From positions 1,984,001 to 2,048,000 of the forward strand of contig JACZZP010000011.1 in assembly GCA_015183035.1 (NCBI GenBank): a stretch of DNA of 64,000 nucleotides. The letters run 5' to 3'. The position numbers and the translations under genes are program-made. This stretch comes from Meloidogyne chitwoodi (lineage: Eukaryota > Nematoda > Chromadorea > Rhabditida > Meloidogynidae). The notes below the pieces were generated by a model. The model was not told the origin of the DNA, ran no database searches, and saw nothing but the letters and a program-made list of their open reading frames with translations. Positions 47,801 to 59,552 of this stretch are shown one piece after another. Each line of letters starts with the position of its first letter. Position 1 is the first letter of the stretch.

Positions 47801-50084
47801 AAAACGGTTAAAACCCGAAATGGTCAAAACCCAAAATGGTCTAAAGACAAAATGTCCAAATTAAAAAATGGTAAAAATACCAAAATTAAAATTTTATTAT
47901 TTTCAGATTGCTGGTATAACTTCTCGTCTTAAAGCATTAGACTTTCAATGTCTTCGTTCATCTATTGGAAATACATGTAATTTATTAACAAATAAACCAG
48001 AGTGGTTAGAATTTGAAGACTCAAAACATGCTTCACATAATTATAGATTTCTTCAATATGAAAAAATACAAGTAAAATTAAAAAAAAATAATAATTTAAT
48101 TTTTTTTAATAAAAAAGATTGTCCAAGTAAGAGCATCAGGTTTAATTAATGGCAAACTTCAATTCCCTGCTATTGTTGCTATTAGAGATGATAAATTAGT
48201 AAATTAATTTAAAAATATTTTTTTAAAAGTTTATTTATTTTTTCCTAGATTGAAGAAATTGATACAGTTGATGATATAATACATTTTGATGAGGTAAATT
48301 AAATAAATATTTTTTTTATTAATTAATTTAATTTTCTATCTTCTGCTAGCATTTATTTTATATTTAAAAAATTTTTTGCTTCATTTTTTATTTTTTGCTA
48401 CACTTTTTATTTTTTGCCTTTTTTTGCTTCATTTTTTTATTTTTTTCCTCTCTTTGCTTCACTTTTATTTTTTGCTTCAAATTTATTTAAAATTAACAAA
48501 AAAACATTATTTTCTAGAGACTTCGTTCTCGTCCAATGATAGATGAAGATGATGATGATAATATACTTTTAAATAAAAAAAGAAGACAACAACTGAATTT
48601 AAAGGAAAGTAGTCGTTTATTATCTCCAAGAGAAATAGAAAATGCTGAGCGTTTTTCTAACAAACTTGAGGGTTGTAAAGTTTGTGTTTTAAATGCTAAT
48701 GAAGGTTTTACAACACAACAATTTCAAAAGATATTGATAGAACTTGGTGCTACAGTTGTTGCTAATGCTTGTAAGAGATGGGGAGAATTTTTGAAAAATT
48801 TGGAAATTTTTTTTTTTAATTTTTTGAATACAAAAATATATAAATAAATTTTTTTTATTTTTTAGCAAATAGCACAACATTTTGTGTTGCACAGAATCCA
48901 GAAACATTTGTTTGTGTATGTCATATAAAAGCAGATAAACGCCAGTAAGTTTATTTTTTTATAAATTATTTTTTAATTTAATTTTTTATATTTTAAGTAT
49001 TGTGCATGGTGATTGGCTTTTGAGGTGTAAGGAAGAGAAGAAATTGCTGCCTTGGTAATTAAATTTTAATTTTTTGACATTTTGAAATATTTTTTTAATT
49101 TTAGGAATAATTCTGATATGATTCATATTTCTCAAAATTCGAAATTTGATCTCTTTTCAATCGAAGATGACATTTTAACTGAACTGAAGGAGAAAAATAT
49201 TAATAAAAAACAACAAGAATTACAACCAAAAATTTTTAAAAATATTATTCCAATAAAAAGAAAACAACAGAAAGAAAATACTAGCTCTGGACCTTCAAAA
49301 AAATATTTAAAAGAAAAAGATTCTTCAAAGGATATGGAGGAAAATAATTCTTATTTTGAAAGATTAGCAGAAGAGGCAGAACAAGAAGAACGTCAAGTTG
49401 GAATTTTTTTTAATTTTTAAAAAATATTGCAGTTGGCAAAGTTTGCCATAATTGGCAAAAATTGCCATAATTCTCAATTTTGCCATAATTGGCAAAGTTT
49501 GCCATAATTGGCATAGTTTGCCATAATTGGCAAAAATTGCCATAATTGGCAAAAATTGCCATAATTCTCAATTTTGCCATAATTGGCAAAAATTGCCATA
49601 ATTCTCAATTTTGCCATAATTGGCAAAAATTGCCATAATTTGCAAATTTTACCATAAATTAAATTTTATTTTTTTATAATTTTGCAGATTAGCCAAGAAT
49701 TATTAAATCAATTAAGCAGCACAGACTGTCAACCAATTGAAAAAGGAAATTTATTTGCTGATTTTGTTTTTTTCTTACATTCATCTTTGCATTATAAAGG
49801 ACAAGTGAATAATATTCGTCAATTAATTGAAGCACAAAATGGAAAAATTATTGATAAATTGGAAAGTTCTGTTACACATGTGGTGATAGATAAATTGTAA
49901 AAAATTTAAATTTTATTTTTGATTTTTTTTAAATATTAAAATTTTATTTTATTTTAGACGTTCCGGTGAAGAGCAAACTCTTTTTGACTTTAACGAAAAA
50001 CAACAATATTTGTGTCAATTTGTTAATATTGAATGGATTAAAAAGACAATAGAAGAAGAGGACCGTTATCTTTTTACCTGTTAG
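44857..50084 (+). CDS. lig-4: DNA ligase IV (ATP-dependent, non-homologous end joining)
   Basis: Seventeen exons (44857-45120 through 49958-50084) join in phase into 957 residues; human LIG4 has ~911. Order: an N-terminal DNA-binding domain (FLRRWRDEM, APSKDVKTREFRIKE), the adenylation domain with the nucleotidyl-lysine motif FYVETKYDGEHLLVHKYE (46.43 kb), ELLIWDN (46.62 kb), FDILYINGK (47.16 kb), EEGIVVKS (47.43 kb) and WFKIKPDYG (47.5 kb). The OB-fold follows (RASGLINGKLQFPAIVAIR). Two BRCT domains lie at the C-terminus, with LEGCKVCVLN...HIVHGDWLL and ADFVFFLH...VNIEWIKK. The linker between the BRCT domains, where XRCC4 binds in other animals, is Lys/Glu-rich. The enzyme seals double-strand breaks in the nucleus. 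All catalytic motifs look intact. Introns carry tRNA-like sequences and a repeat. The gene is enclosed by the inverted duplication. Confidence 0.95.
45229..45300 (+). other. tRNA-like sequence in DNA ligase IV intron 1
   Basis: Has an A-box-like TGGTGTAGTGGGATAATTAG and a B box AGGTTCGAGTCC, but its arms pair poorly. It is probably a tRNA-derived relic. Confidence 0.45.
46218..46295 (+). other. tRNA-Asp-like pseudogene in DNA ligase IV intron 4
   Basis: TTGGTGTAGTGGTGATTTTA and GTGGGTTCGATACCCAGTC closely match the D and T arms of a tRNA-Asp. The T stem pairs through GGG/CCC with a 7-base loop. The anticodon arm is decayed into A/T sequence, so it is unlikely to be functional. Confidence 0.5.
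49437..49655. repeat. Tandem palindromic repeat in the penultimate LIG4 intron
   Basis: Many copies of 'ttggcaaaaattgccataa', with variants ttggcaaagtttgcc and ttctcaattttgcc. Each unit is a short inverted repeat (ttggcaa/ttgcca). Confidence 0.85.
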
Positions 50085-50519
50085 ACTTGACGAATTTATT
50101 GAATATTAAAGAAAGAATTTTTTTTGAAAATATTTAAATACTTTTAATTTATTGTCAAGACTTTTTCAATTTTGAAAATATTAAATTTGATTTTTTTTTC
50201 TTTAAAAAAAATTTTTTTATGTTGTGAATTTTTTAAACTTTTTCTAAAAGATTTTTCCCTCCCATCTTAACAAAAGCGCAAAAGTTGAATTTGTATTTTT
50301 AATAAATAAATTATATAACTAAGTAAGTAAGCTTAACAGGAAACTTTACAAACTTTTAAAAAATTAAAATAAAGTACACATTTAATTTATAATTATAAGT
50401 ACAATTGTAAATATTAATTGTAAATAAATTATTAATTAAATATAGGTTTATTAAATTATATTTTTTAATTATTTTTTTCCCCACATTTTATTTTCCCAAT
50501 ATTCTTAATTTAATTATTT
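50085..50519. other. AT-rich spacer, no gene seen
   Basis: Lies 3' of DNA ligase IV and converges with the minus-strand cysteine-rich gene. Only simple sequence is visible. Confidence 0.5.
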
Positions 50520-51720
50520 CTTTTTTTTTTCAATTAATTAATCAAATGTATAACATTCTTTAGTTTTATTATTAATTGCACCTGAGCAACAATCATTTGA
50601 ATTCAATGTTCTTTCTAAATATATAAAAAATAATAATTTTAATAATAATATTTTTTATGAATTTTTGATGCAAAGTAAAATAAAAAAATTAAAAATTTTA
50701 TTTTTAAATTTAAAATTTAAATATAAAAAATTTATTTACCTCCGTCAACAAGACAACAATAACCCTGAGCATGACATGAAAAAACTCCTCTATCACAACA
50801 TGCATATTTGTCTTTTATTTTTATATTTGGTGATCTGCAGCAATTATAAACTTGTTTAGGATCGCATTCTATTAATTATTTTAAATAAAGTAAATATAAA
50901 TATTTTTCAAAATTTAGACTTTTTTCGATTAGTTGAAACTTTAAATTTTATTTTTTAATATATTTGAGATTTTTTTTTTTCATTATTTTTATATAAAAAA
51001 AATTTAAAAACAATAATTTATTTATTTTAAAAATAATAAACAAACTTGTAGCAAGACTGCATGTAGGTTTTTTTACTTTTTTAGCAGCATTATTAATTGA
51101 AAAAATAGCAAAAATTAAAATTAAAATGATAAAAATATTAATAATAGCTACCATTTTTTTTTAAATTTTTTTAATTAAAATTTGATAAAATTGAATTAAT
51201 TTTGCTTAATTCAGAATTATTTAAATACAAAAAATTTTTTAAATAAAAAAGAATCAACGTAATTGAATTATTTATTTAGCTTAGAAATTTAAAAAATTTA
51301 AATTTAATTTTTTTAAATATTGCTTTAATATTTTAAAATCGTGACAAGTTAAAGATCAGAGTATTTTTTTAAATAAAAATTAAAAAAAATATTTATAAAT
51401 TTTTTAAATTCAATTTTTGTTTGCTTAAGCAAAATTTCAAAATAAATATTTTTTATTTTTAAATTTAATTTTTGGCCAAAAATAACTCTTAAACATGATA
51501 TTTGCTAAATTAAATCAATTTATTAAAGATAAATAATTTTTTTTTAATTTATAAATTCATCTACTCTTTGATAAAAAATTAAAAATTTTTTTAATTCTAT
51601 AAATATTTTATTTGTTTAATATTTTCAATAAATTTAATAAAATAAAATTAAAAATAGTTTATGTATTTTATAATAAAAAATTTTTGATTTTAGGTTTATT
51701 AATAAAATTATTTTTATATT
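50520..51720. repeat. Right arm of the inverted segmental duplication
   Basis: Its reverse complement aligns along its length with 40360-41460, both in the gene and in more than 500 bp of upstream DNA (for example 'aataattctgaattaagcaa' at ~51205 and 'ggccaaaaattaaat' at ~51470). Divergence and small indels are spread evenly, so it is an old duplication. Confidence 0.8.
50538..51154 (-). CDS. Secreted 12-cysteine protein, copy B
   Basis: Three exons (51154-51046, 50868-50740, 50614-50538) encode 104 residues. The signal peptide (MVAIINIFIILILIFAIFS) is nearly the same as in copy A. The mature part is much more diverged but keeps the pattern C, C, CC, CC, C, CC, CC, C, and the CCSG in exon 3 is shared. 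Splice phases match copy A. The signal peptide and upstream DNA are better conserved than the mature region, which would fit fast protein change between disulfides. The family is unrecognised, with the same caution on function as copy A. Confidence 0.75.
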
Positions 51721-51737
51721 TTCAATCACAAGACAAA

Positions 51738-51830
51738 ATTTACCAAACAAAAATGAAAGTAAAAAATAATTTTTATGGATAATAAAAATTTTGTTTCATT
51801 TTTGTAAAATTTGCAAATAAAAAGTAACTT
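51738..51830. repeat. Local repeat 'caca agataaaatttac' unit (also at 52845-52935 and 60980-61085)
   Basis: The stretch with 'aataataaaaattttgttt' followed by 'ttttgtaaaatttgcaaata' occurs three times in the same order in this part of the window. Each lies upstream of the minus-strand gene fragments at 52.1 kb and 59.6 kb or their neighbourhood, which suggests they spread by segmental duplication. Confidence 0.55.
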
Positions 51831-52148
51831 AAAAAAAGAATATATTGTAAACTTGAAAATTAACTTAAATAAGTTTTTTTTAATTCTGTTTTTCAAGTTT
51901 TACAATTTGCTATTTTTTAAAACTTTTTTTTTCGAGTTTTACAATTTTCCTTATTTTACAAAACTTTTTCAATATTACAATTTGATATTTTTAAAACTTT
52001 TTTATATTACATTCAACTGTTTGCCACAATATACTCATTTATTAAATAAAAACGTTTCCTTTCTCTTGAAGATTTTAACTAAATTGCAAATTGTAAACCT
52101 TTAAAAACAATTATCTACTAATTAATTTATTTTTAAGAATTTAGACCG
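51831..52148. other. AT-rich spacer, no gene seen
   Basis: Contains alternating 'aagttttacaatttgc' motifs, which are common in this part of the window. Confidence 0.5.
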
Positions 52149-52388
52149 TCACATAAAAAAGTTGAACACGAATCGCTCACAAAGTTCGAAGGTATTGCTT
52201 TCAGTTTCATAACGAATGGTTGATATACCAGTCAGGTGTTTTCCGTAGCCATATGCAACTTTTGTGTACTCAATTGTTGAGCACATAGACCATGGGTACG
52301 CTCCATAAAGTCTAGCTATTGACCAGCAATGGAAATAATCATCAGATAAAAAAGTTGGCAAATCTTTTTTAAGAGTTTGTACCACAAC
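52149..52388 (-). CDS. Terminal exon of an unrecognised gene, paralogue of 59553-59930
   Basis: An 80-codon open exon after a weak ttcttgag acceptor ends in TGA at 52149. It encodes DDYFHCWSIARLYGAYPW, then EYTKVAYGYGKHLTGISTIR and a C-terminal FELCERF. It aligns with the minus-strand copy at 59.6 kb (EDLFPCWCALRVFGPHWW..., SYGYGELKSYQHLTY, LQVCED). Conserved Cys, Trp and Y-G-Y-G positions indicate a real protein family. No first exon like that of the other copy was found in the 1.1 kb upstream, so this is probably a partial copy. Function unknown. Confidence 0.45.
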   Translation of the reverse strand, partial: VVVQTLKKDLPTFLSDDYFHCWSIARLYGAYPWSMCSTIEYTKVAYGYGKHLTGISTIRYETESNTFELCERFVFNFFM

Positions 52389-53539
52389 CTCAAGAAATAT
52401 TAAAAATGAATAAAATATTGGTTAAAATTATTGAAAATGTTTAAGGACAAAACAAATTAAAAACTTTTAAAAAGCTTTAATAGGGAAAGTTTTTGTAATT
52501 GTGAAACTTAGAGATATTAATTTTTAATAAGATAGGTATGATTTAAAAATTGTAGTTTTAATACAAATTGTAGAACATTATTTTTTATGTTTTCCAAGCT
52601 TTACAATTTGTTATGTTATCATAAATTTTTTTATAAATAACAAAGAGACTTTAATTTTATAAAAAATTTATTTGAAAATATCTGTAACTAAACTGACACA
52701 TTTTTATTATTTTTTAAATAAATTTATCAACAATTTTTGTAAAAATTTTTAAATGGTAAACAGCTATTTTTTAAGAATTATAAAAAGAATTTATTAATCA
52801 CCATTATAAAATAATTTATATTTTTTTAATCACAAGATAAAATTTACTAAGCAAAATGCTAGTAAAATACTTTTTATGAATAATAAAAATTTTGTTTTGT
52901 TTTTATAAAATTTGTAAATAAACAATAAGTAAATTAGTAAAAATAATATATTGTAAACTTGGAGGTAAATTAAGTTTTATTAATTTTCTTTTTTCAAGTT
53001 TTACAATTTGCTATTTTTAAAAGTTGTTAGGTTTTACAATTTTCTTATTTATGAAATAAACTCAACCATTTGTAAAATATCCAACATTTTTACTCATCTA
53101 TACTAAAAATAAATAAAGGGGTAATTTACAAAACCTAAAAAAATAATGCGAAAATGAAAAATATTAACATTGAAAAAATAACAATTTTAGTCGAGGAGCA
53201 AGTAATTTAACTTTTCTTTTTTCTAACGTTTACTATTTTTCCTTTTATTTTTCTCTTATCTTTCTTTTTACCTTGAAAATCTAGTTGTGTAGAGAAAGAG
53301 AAAAATAAGAGTGAATAGTTTTTTCTCGTTCTCTTCTTATATATTCATTAACTCCTATCTTTTACTTCTTATCTGAAATTAATACTTTTTTATTCTTTAT
53401 TTTTAATTAAAAAACTTATTTGGTGTCCTTTCAAGAACATTAATTTTAAAAATTTTTCAATTGCCTCACTATTTGGTATGGTTTTGGATAAATTTTGGAA
53501 TTGCCTCACTCTTTGGTACAGCTTAAAACTTTTTTTTAG
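52389..53539. other. Intergenic DNA with a repeat copy and a fragment of a dispersed element
   Basis: 52845-52935 is a copy of the local repeat at 51738. Around 53460-53530 'ggataaattttggaattgcc' occurs, the same string as in the elements at 10.4 and 26.5 kb, directly before the GIY-YIG fragment. Confidence 0.5.
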
Positions 53540-53869
53540 GTTTATATAGTAAAAGATTTAGATTCAATATCCAATACAATTGAGGATCTAGTCTATATTG
53601 GGGTTACAAGAGATCCACTAAAAAAAAAGATTTAGTGATCATAAATATAAAGGAACACCTATGGGATATAATGTTTCGTATGCAAATATAGTATTTGAAA
53701 ATTTGTCTGAAAAAATGGCAAAATTTTTTGAAGCTCTTATAATATTTTCAAATGTAATTGGAACACATTTGGTCAATAAAATATATGAGTTCAATAATAT
53801 TTTACAAATTATAAATTTTGATGAGAATTTTTTAGATAAGGTAAATATAATGTTAAGTTTTATATTTTA
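53540..53869 (+). pseudogene. GIY-YIG nuclease-like fragment with a frameshift
   Basis: After a tttttttag acceptor the frame reads VYIVKDLDSISNTI...DLVYIGVTRDPLKK, which fits the GIY...YIG core, and then hits TAG. Downstream of a run of nine A (53620-53628) the coding sense continues one frame over with FSDHKYKGTPMGYNVSYAN and an E-A pair in KFFEALIIF that fits the catalytic Glu region. A one-base change in the A-run would explain the shift. No 5' exon was found. It is a broken gene, or an assembly error in a homopolymer. Such domains occur in DNA repair nucleases and in mobile elements; which applies here is unclear. Confidence 0.55.
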
Positions 53870-54330
53870 AACCATTTAAGTTGTTACATTACCATAAAAT
53901 AGCAGTTAATGGTTTAAAAGAATTGTTTTTATCGTTGAATTATATAAATTTTTATGTAAATGTAAATTAATAAATAATAAATTAAATAATAAAGAATATT
54001 AAAAGTAATATATTTTGTGTTTTTTGTATTTCTGTAACGTTCTGATGCTTAATCTTGGATGGGCTTCTTTAAATCATTGTATACTTTTCTGTTCAGAAGA
54101 TTGATTTTATATACGTATTTGTTTATTTATTTTCAAAATAAATAAATAATATAATTTTATTATTTTTTACTCTTACTTTGATTTTTATTAAAAACATTCT
54201 GAATTTCTTAAAATATTTAAATCTAAAACATTATTTTCAGAATTTTCATGTCAAATATTATAATAATATTTTACTATAATAATTAAATTATTTATTAAAA
54301 TAACAATATCAAAAAATATATTAAATTATA
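53870..54330. other. AT-rich spacer, no gene seen
   Basis: 3' flank of the minus-strand coiled-coil gene. No feature found. Confidence 0.5.
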
Positions 54331-57300
54331 TTATCGCCAATGCCTTCTATTAGAATTTATTGCAGATTTTGTTTCAAAATTATTATTTTTATTTTTTTGG
54401 TGTTTTCTCCAATCAGGCAAAATTATTTTCTTCTCTAAAGTTCGTCTACGTCCTTTTGCAACATTTGTAGATGGAGATAATAAAGTAGAACGTGAATAAG
54501 TGCTGTGAACAACTGTTGGGCTAGTAGGAATCCATGGAGTTATTGTTGACCTTTCACTGTTAGCTCTACGTTCAAAATCAAGAATTCGAAAAGCAAGACT
54601 GCGACGATATTTTCGCTCTTCATCCTATAATTGAAGTTATAATTTTATTATTATAAGCAAGCTTTAAAAATTGTAGTTTTAATAAAAATTGTAAACTTAA
54701 GTATTTTTTAAAACTTTTTCAAGTTTTACAATTTGTTATTTTTTAAAACTTTTTAAATTTTACAATTTGCTATTTTTCAATAATTGTAAAAATTGAATAT
54801 TGTAAAACTTGTAAACTAATTAAAAAATAAATAGTAAATATCTTATCAAAACAACCTTCATATTAATCCATAAAGAATAAGCTTCTTCGGCAATTCTAGA
54901 TTTTGCTTCTCTTTGTTCACGAAGTTCTTGCTCTTTTCTCTCTTTCTCCTCTTGGGCCAAATTCTGACGATTGTGTATGCGCTCATCAGCCATTTGAATC
55001 CTATAAAGTTTATTTTAGGTATATTTTTTAAATTATTTTATAAAATTCTATTATTTATTAACCAAGCATGAAATGCAGCCTCTGCCTCTCTTCTTTTTTG
55101 TTCCTTAGTTTGTTCAGTCTGCTGAACTTTCCTTTGTTCTACACTACGCGCCCTTTCTCTTTGTGCACTTCTTCGCTGAGCATCCTGTTTAGACCATGAT
55201 TTAAATGTTTGTTGAGCTTCTATTCGTTTTTGTTCTCTAAAAACAAACATAAACACTTTAAACATAATTAAGTTTCACAAACTTCTTTTGTTTATCTAAT
55301 TCAGCCTTTTCTTTAGCTTTTAATTGTTCTGCCGCCTTTTTCTCTGTTAAACGTCTATCTAATTCTGATTTCCAACGAACAAAGTTTTTGGCAGAGAGTT
55401 CGCGTTTTTCCGCTTTTTGTTGTTCTTGAGCAGTTTTTTCAGCAATTTCTCTTTCCTTTTTAGTATTTTGTTCGTTTTGTTTTTGTTTAAACCAAGCCTG
55501 AAAATGTTTAAAACTTATTTTACAATTGTTTGTAAAGTTTAAATATGTTAAACAGTTATTATTTAACTTTCTTTTTGATTTTAAGCTTGCAACTTGTTTT
55601 AATGTTTAGAACAAGTTTTTAATGTTTGCAATATTATTTTTAAGTTTGCAACATGTTTTACAATTATTTTTTTAAGTTTACAACTAAACTAGCCTTATAT
55701 GTTCCAGAATTTTCTTCTTTTCGAGGTGCTACTACACTTGAACTTCTTTGTTTCCTAAAATCTTGACTTTTGCTTTTATGTTTCCCAGAAGCTGATAAAA
55801 GACAAAATCTACGGATAAAAAATTTAACTAATAATTTTAAATAATTTACCTTTCACTACTCGATCCAAAACCTAACGGAACTTTTTGTGGAATAATAGTG
55901 CTTTCTCCTTCTTCAGATTTTTGTTGTTGAAATGATCGACGTTGTCTATTGTGGAATTTTTCAGAGGTATTTGAATTTTGTCTAAGTAACTGTTCTTTGA
56001 CATTAGGCGTAAAAGAAGGCGTTGAAGAATTTCTTTTGATTATTTTTTCATTTTTATTTTCTTCAGTTTCATTCTCAGCCTCGTTATAATAATTATTTTC
56101 TAATTGTTGTTTTAGCTCTTGAGCCTATGGAAAAAATAAATTTTTTTATTTTTTCAAATTTAAGAAGAATTAAAAAAACCTCAGCTTCCGTTTCTTGCGA
56201 TGATTTTGAAGAAGATGAAATTTGTGGTGGTCTAGACAAATTAGAAGATGAAGAAGAAACAGAACTATTCAAAACAACATTATTTTCATTATTAAATCTC
56301 TCAAGTTTATTAGTTTGTAATTGTAAAGTTTGTTTATTCCTTTGTTCAAAGGCATTTGTAATTGTTGCAAACTTGCTATTTACAATTGTTTTTTCATCAG
56401 AATTTTTTCTTGTCGAAGTTTGCGAATTCTGATCTTTAAAAACATTTTTATTAAAAACTTAAAAACATGTTTTTAACCATGAAAAGATGTTTTTGTTTTT
56501 TCTCTTCTCCCTTCATTACTATTATTGCTTGAATTACTGCTAAATTTTGAAGCAACATTTCCAACATTTTTTACAACTTTCTCAGTAGGGTTGTTCCCCG
56601 TCGGGGGGGGGAGGACCACGGGGAAACTTTTCGGGGAATTTTTGGAAAGGGGGGGACGGGGACGGGGAAAAATTTTTTTTCGTGACGGGGGGGGGGACGG
56701 GGACGGGGAAAATTTTTTGACGGGGATTTTCGGGGAAATTTTCAACGTCGTAGGCGAATTTTTTTAAATTATTGCACTTTAATTGCCAAAAATTGATCAT
56801 TTTTATGCCTTAGGTAAGAATTTTAAGGTTTTTTTAAATCTTTTAGCAAAAAATTTATTTTTTTTCAGCGCCGCAGGCAAAAAATTTTTAAAATTTATTG
56901 TCTCTAGTTGCTAAAAATTCACCTTTTCAGCGCCGCAGGCAAAAAATTTGAAGATTAAATGTACTCTAGTTGCAAAAATTTACCCAAAAAATGACAATTT
57001 TTAATTAAATTTAAAGCTAATTTTCTAAAAAAAACCCTCATCGAATCTTAAAAAACCACAAAATGAGGATAAATCCGCAGATCTGGGAAAACTGTTAGAA
57101 AAATAAAGGAAAAAATATACAAATCGAAATTTTATCGCGACTTTTGAGTCGCGAGTGAGATACAAAAATGTAAAGTTATAAAGGTAAAATAAGAGACGGG
57201 GAGTGCTTCGGGGAATTTTTGAAACGGGGGGGGGGGGACGGGGACGGGGAAAATTGAAAAAAGTATCAAAATTCCCCGGGGTTCGGGGACGGGGGCGGGG

Positions 57301-58170
57301 AACAACCCTATTTCTCAGTGTTGTTTTCACTTAACTTACGACTTATATTTCCTTTTGGAATTAATGGAGGTAGTTGATTTTTATTATTTTTTATTTCACC
57401 ATTATAGAGAGATTTATTTAAATTTCTGTTGCGTAATAAAGCTAGAGCCTTTCTTAAAAAAATTATTTTTTTTTAATTAAAAACTATTTTCAATTTTATA
57501 AATATTTAAAAATATTAAAAACATACAAACGTTTAGTAAAATCATCTTCACTATCATCCTTTTTGTTTGCTATATTAGCCTCTTCATCTGTTTCATTATT
57601 TTTTGCTTCCAAATTGTCTTGATCTTCATTATCAGATTCATCAAATTGTTCAGAACTATATCTTTCTGTATCACTCAATTCTGGATATTTATTTTGTCGT
57701 TTTATTGAAGACGAGGTAGAAGCATTACCATGATGATTTGATGAAGTTGAAGGGGTTCCTGAAGCTTTTCTTCGATTATTATTGGAATAAGAGGCATTGG
57801 AAGATGAAAAAGAAGGAATAACAGCTTCACTATTACGACTGGATTGTTCACGTGTCCAAACATCCACAACAGGTATTTTTCCTTTAAAATAATTAAATAT
57901 TTCAACAAATGTGTCAAAATTAATAATTTCATTATTAATTTATTTATTCAAAATTTAACCATTTGTATTTGCTAAATGTTTTTGTTGAGAATCCTCTTCA
58001 GCAACATTAGTTGACTGACTTCCAGGCCTTCCCCCTCTCCTCGTTCCCGGACGTTCCATTTCTTCGCTGCCTGGTTTTGACAAATTCAATTGATTTTGTA
58101 AATAAAGTTTTGGCTTTTGTTGGGATGTTGCAGTTGAAGATGAACCACTACGAGAAACATTTGAGTACAT
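54331..58170 (-). CDS. Coiled-coil protein, MAP9/CCDC34-like; exon 3 interrupted by a transposon
   Basis: The exons run from MYSNVSRSGSSS (ATG 58170) to RRHWR and a TAA at 54331. The first half is disordered: Ser/Asn/Glu-rich, with an acidic patch NEDQDNLEAKNNETDEEANI. The second half is a long Glu/Lys/Arg/Gln coiled coil with repeats of the form A-x-x-A/T-F-x-x-W-x-x-x: AQQTFKSWSKQ, AEAAFHAW, AEEAYSLW, KNFVRWKSE and AWFKQK. Such F..W repeats in charged helices are seen in MAP9 and CCDC34 proteins, which bind microtubules or cilia; the assignment is tentative. A 725-bp element lies in exon 3 (57452-56478). Removing it with one copy of its 8-bp duplication restores an unbroken frame (LSENNTEK-VVKNVGN). 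In the present sequence the frame meets TAG at the first codon of the insert. Confidence 0.65.
56586..57310. mobile_element. 725-bp hAT-like non-autonomous element in a coding exon
   Basis: The ends tagggttgttccccg and cggggaacaacccta are perfect 15-bp terminal inverted repeats. They are flanked on both sides by the same 8 bp, tttctcag (56578-56585 and 57311-57318). An 8-bp duplication with TAGGG-type ends (YARNG) is characteristic of hAT elements. The subterminal DNA is very G-rich ('acggggacggggaaaa' repeats), unlike anything else in the window. Two internal 'cagcgccgcaggcaaaaaat' direct repeats lie at ~56868 and ~56929. No transposase is encoded, although the minus strand is open over part of the G-rich end. 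Confidence 0.88.
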
Positions 58171-59552
58171 TTTTAATTTTTTAGAAGAATCAAAATTTTA
58201 TATTAAAATTAGTTAATAAAAAACATTTTTAAATTAAAAAAATATAAATAGTTAAAATCAATTTTTGTGTATATTTTAATTATTTGCAAAAATTATTTTT
58301 ATTTTATATAGGGTATTTTGCAGAAGATGAGGGGATATTCAATAAAATACCCTTTTATTCATTTCCTTCACTGTTGTCTAGCAACGGAATAGTGAGAAAG
58401 AGACAAAAATAATTAAAAATAAATATATTCGCCTAAATAAAGCTTAAGAATGACACTATTTGACATAGGTATATTTATTTGAATAGAAAATATAAAAGAA
58501 AATTGTCTGAAAAATTGCGACATATTTCAAGCATAATAGAAACACCTGTAAAATTTATTCATGATAAACTTGAAACTTTAATAAAAAATAAGTTTACAAA
58601 TTAACTAATTGATTTTTTAAATAAACTTTAATTGCAAACTCAAAAATAAATTTCCAATTAATATAAAATTTTACATTAAAAAATCTAAGATTGGTAGTTT
58701 ACTTATCAAATTGGCATTTGCCAGTTATGCGCATAAATGACCGCAAGTTTCTATCTATAAGTCAATTCATTATATTTTTACAAAAATATGAAGAGAAACG
58801 AAAACTTTTTTCTTTGATAGAAGATATTAAAATGCATTAACTTTTCTTCTTTTCACATCTTCCTACAATAGAAATACGTATATATAACTAATTGCGGATA
58901 AAAACTTGCGGACATATACATAAAAACATAACCGAAAAATGCTTTTACATTTTCTAAAAAATAACAAAATTATACAGTATTAGAAAAAAGTATATCACCA
59001 AATCCTTTGTAAATGAACTGTAAATAAGCTCGAGTAAACTTTTCCATCAACACTTTTTTGGGATTTCGACCAACGCGTTTTTTGTAGCAAAGTTAATAGG
59101 TTTTTGCTAGATTATTAAAATTTAGCAGAATTAACTTTTAGGGGTCAATAACATTTTTAATTTTAAAACCATGTTTCCATTGATTTCGGACTTAATATAT
59201 CTTGTATCTGGAAAGTGAAACGGCAACAATTTTTTGTATTACCTTTCATATTGATGAATAAGCCAATGGAAGTTTTTCAGATTTTTCATATATCTAAATG
59301 TTTATCTGGTTAATATGTGACATTCTTTTTTCAGCCTTAATTTGTGGGTAATAATTGAAAATTGTTTGGAAAAAAAGAAAATAATTGACTAAGTTTTATA
59401 GAGGAAAAAAATTCTATAAGTTTCCCTTTAGTGATTCTTTTCTATATTAATATTTCGCAAAATAAAATCATTTAATCAAAGGAAGATAACTTGGTGATAT
59501 ACTTTTTTCCTTAACTGTTTTACAACATATTTTTATGTTTAATATTTTTAAA
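58171..59552. other. Intergenic DNA, no gene supported
   Basis: Upstream flank of the coiled-coil gene. Contains a small inverted motif (gggtattttg...aaaataccc, ~58313-58352) and mixed low-complexity sequence. Confidence 0.5.

Noticed and set aside
56473..57330. Pro/Arg-rich proteins on the minus strand
   Set aside because: Translations of the G-rich ends of the hAT-like element, not genes.
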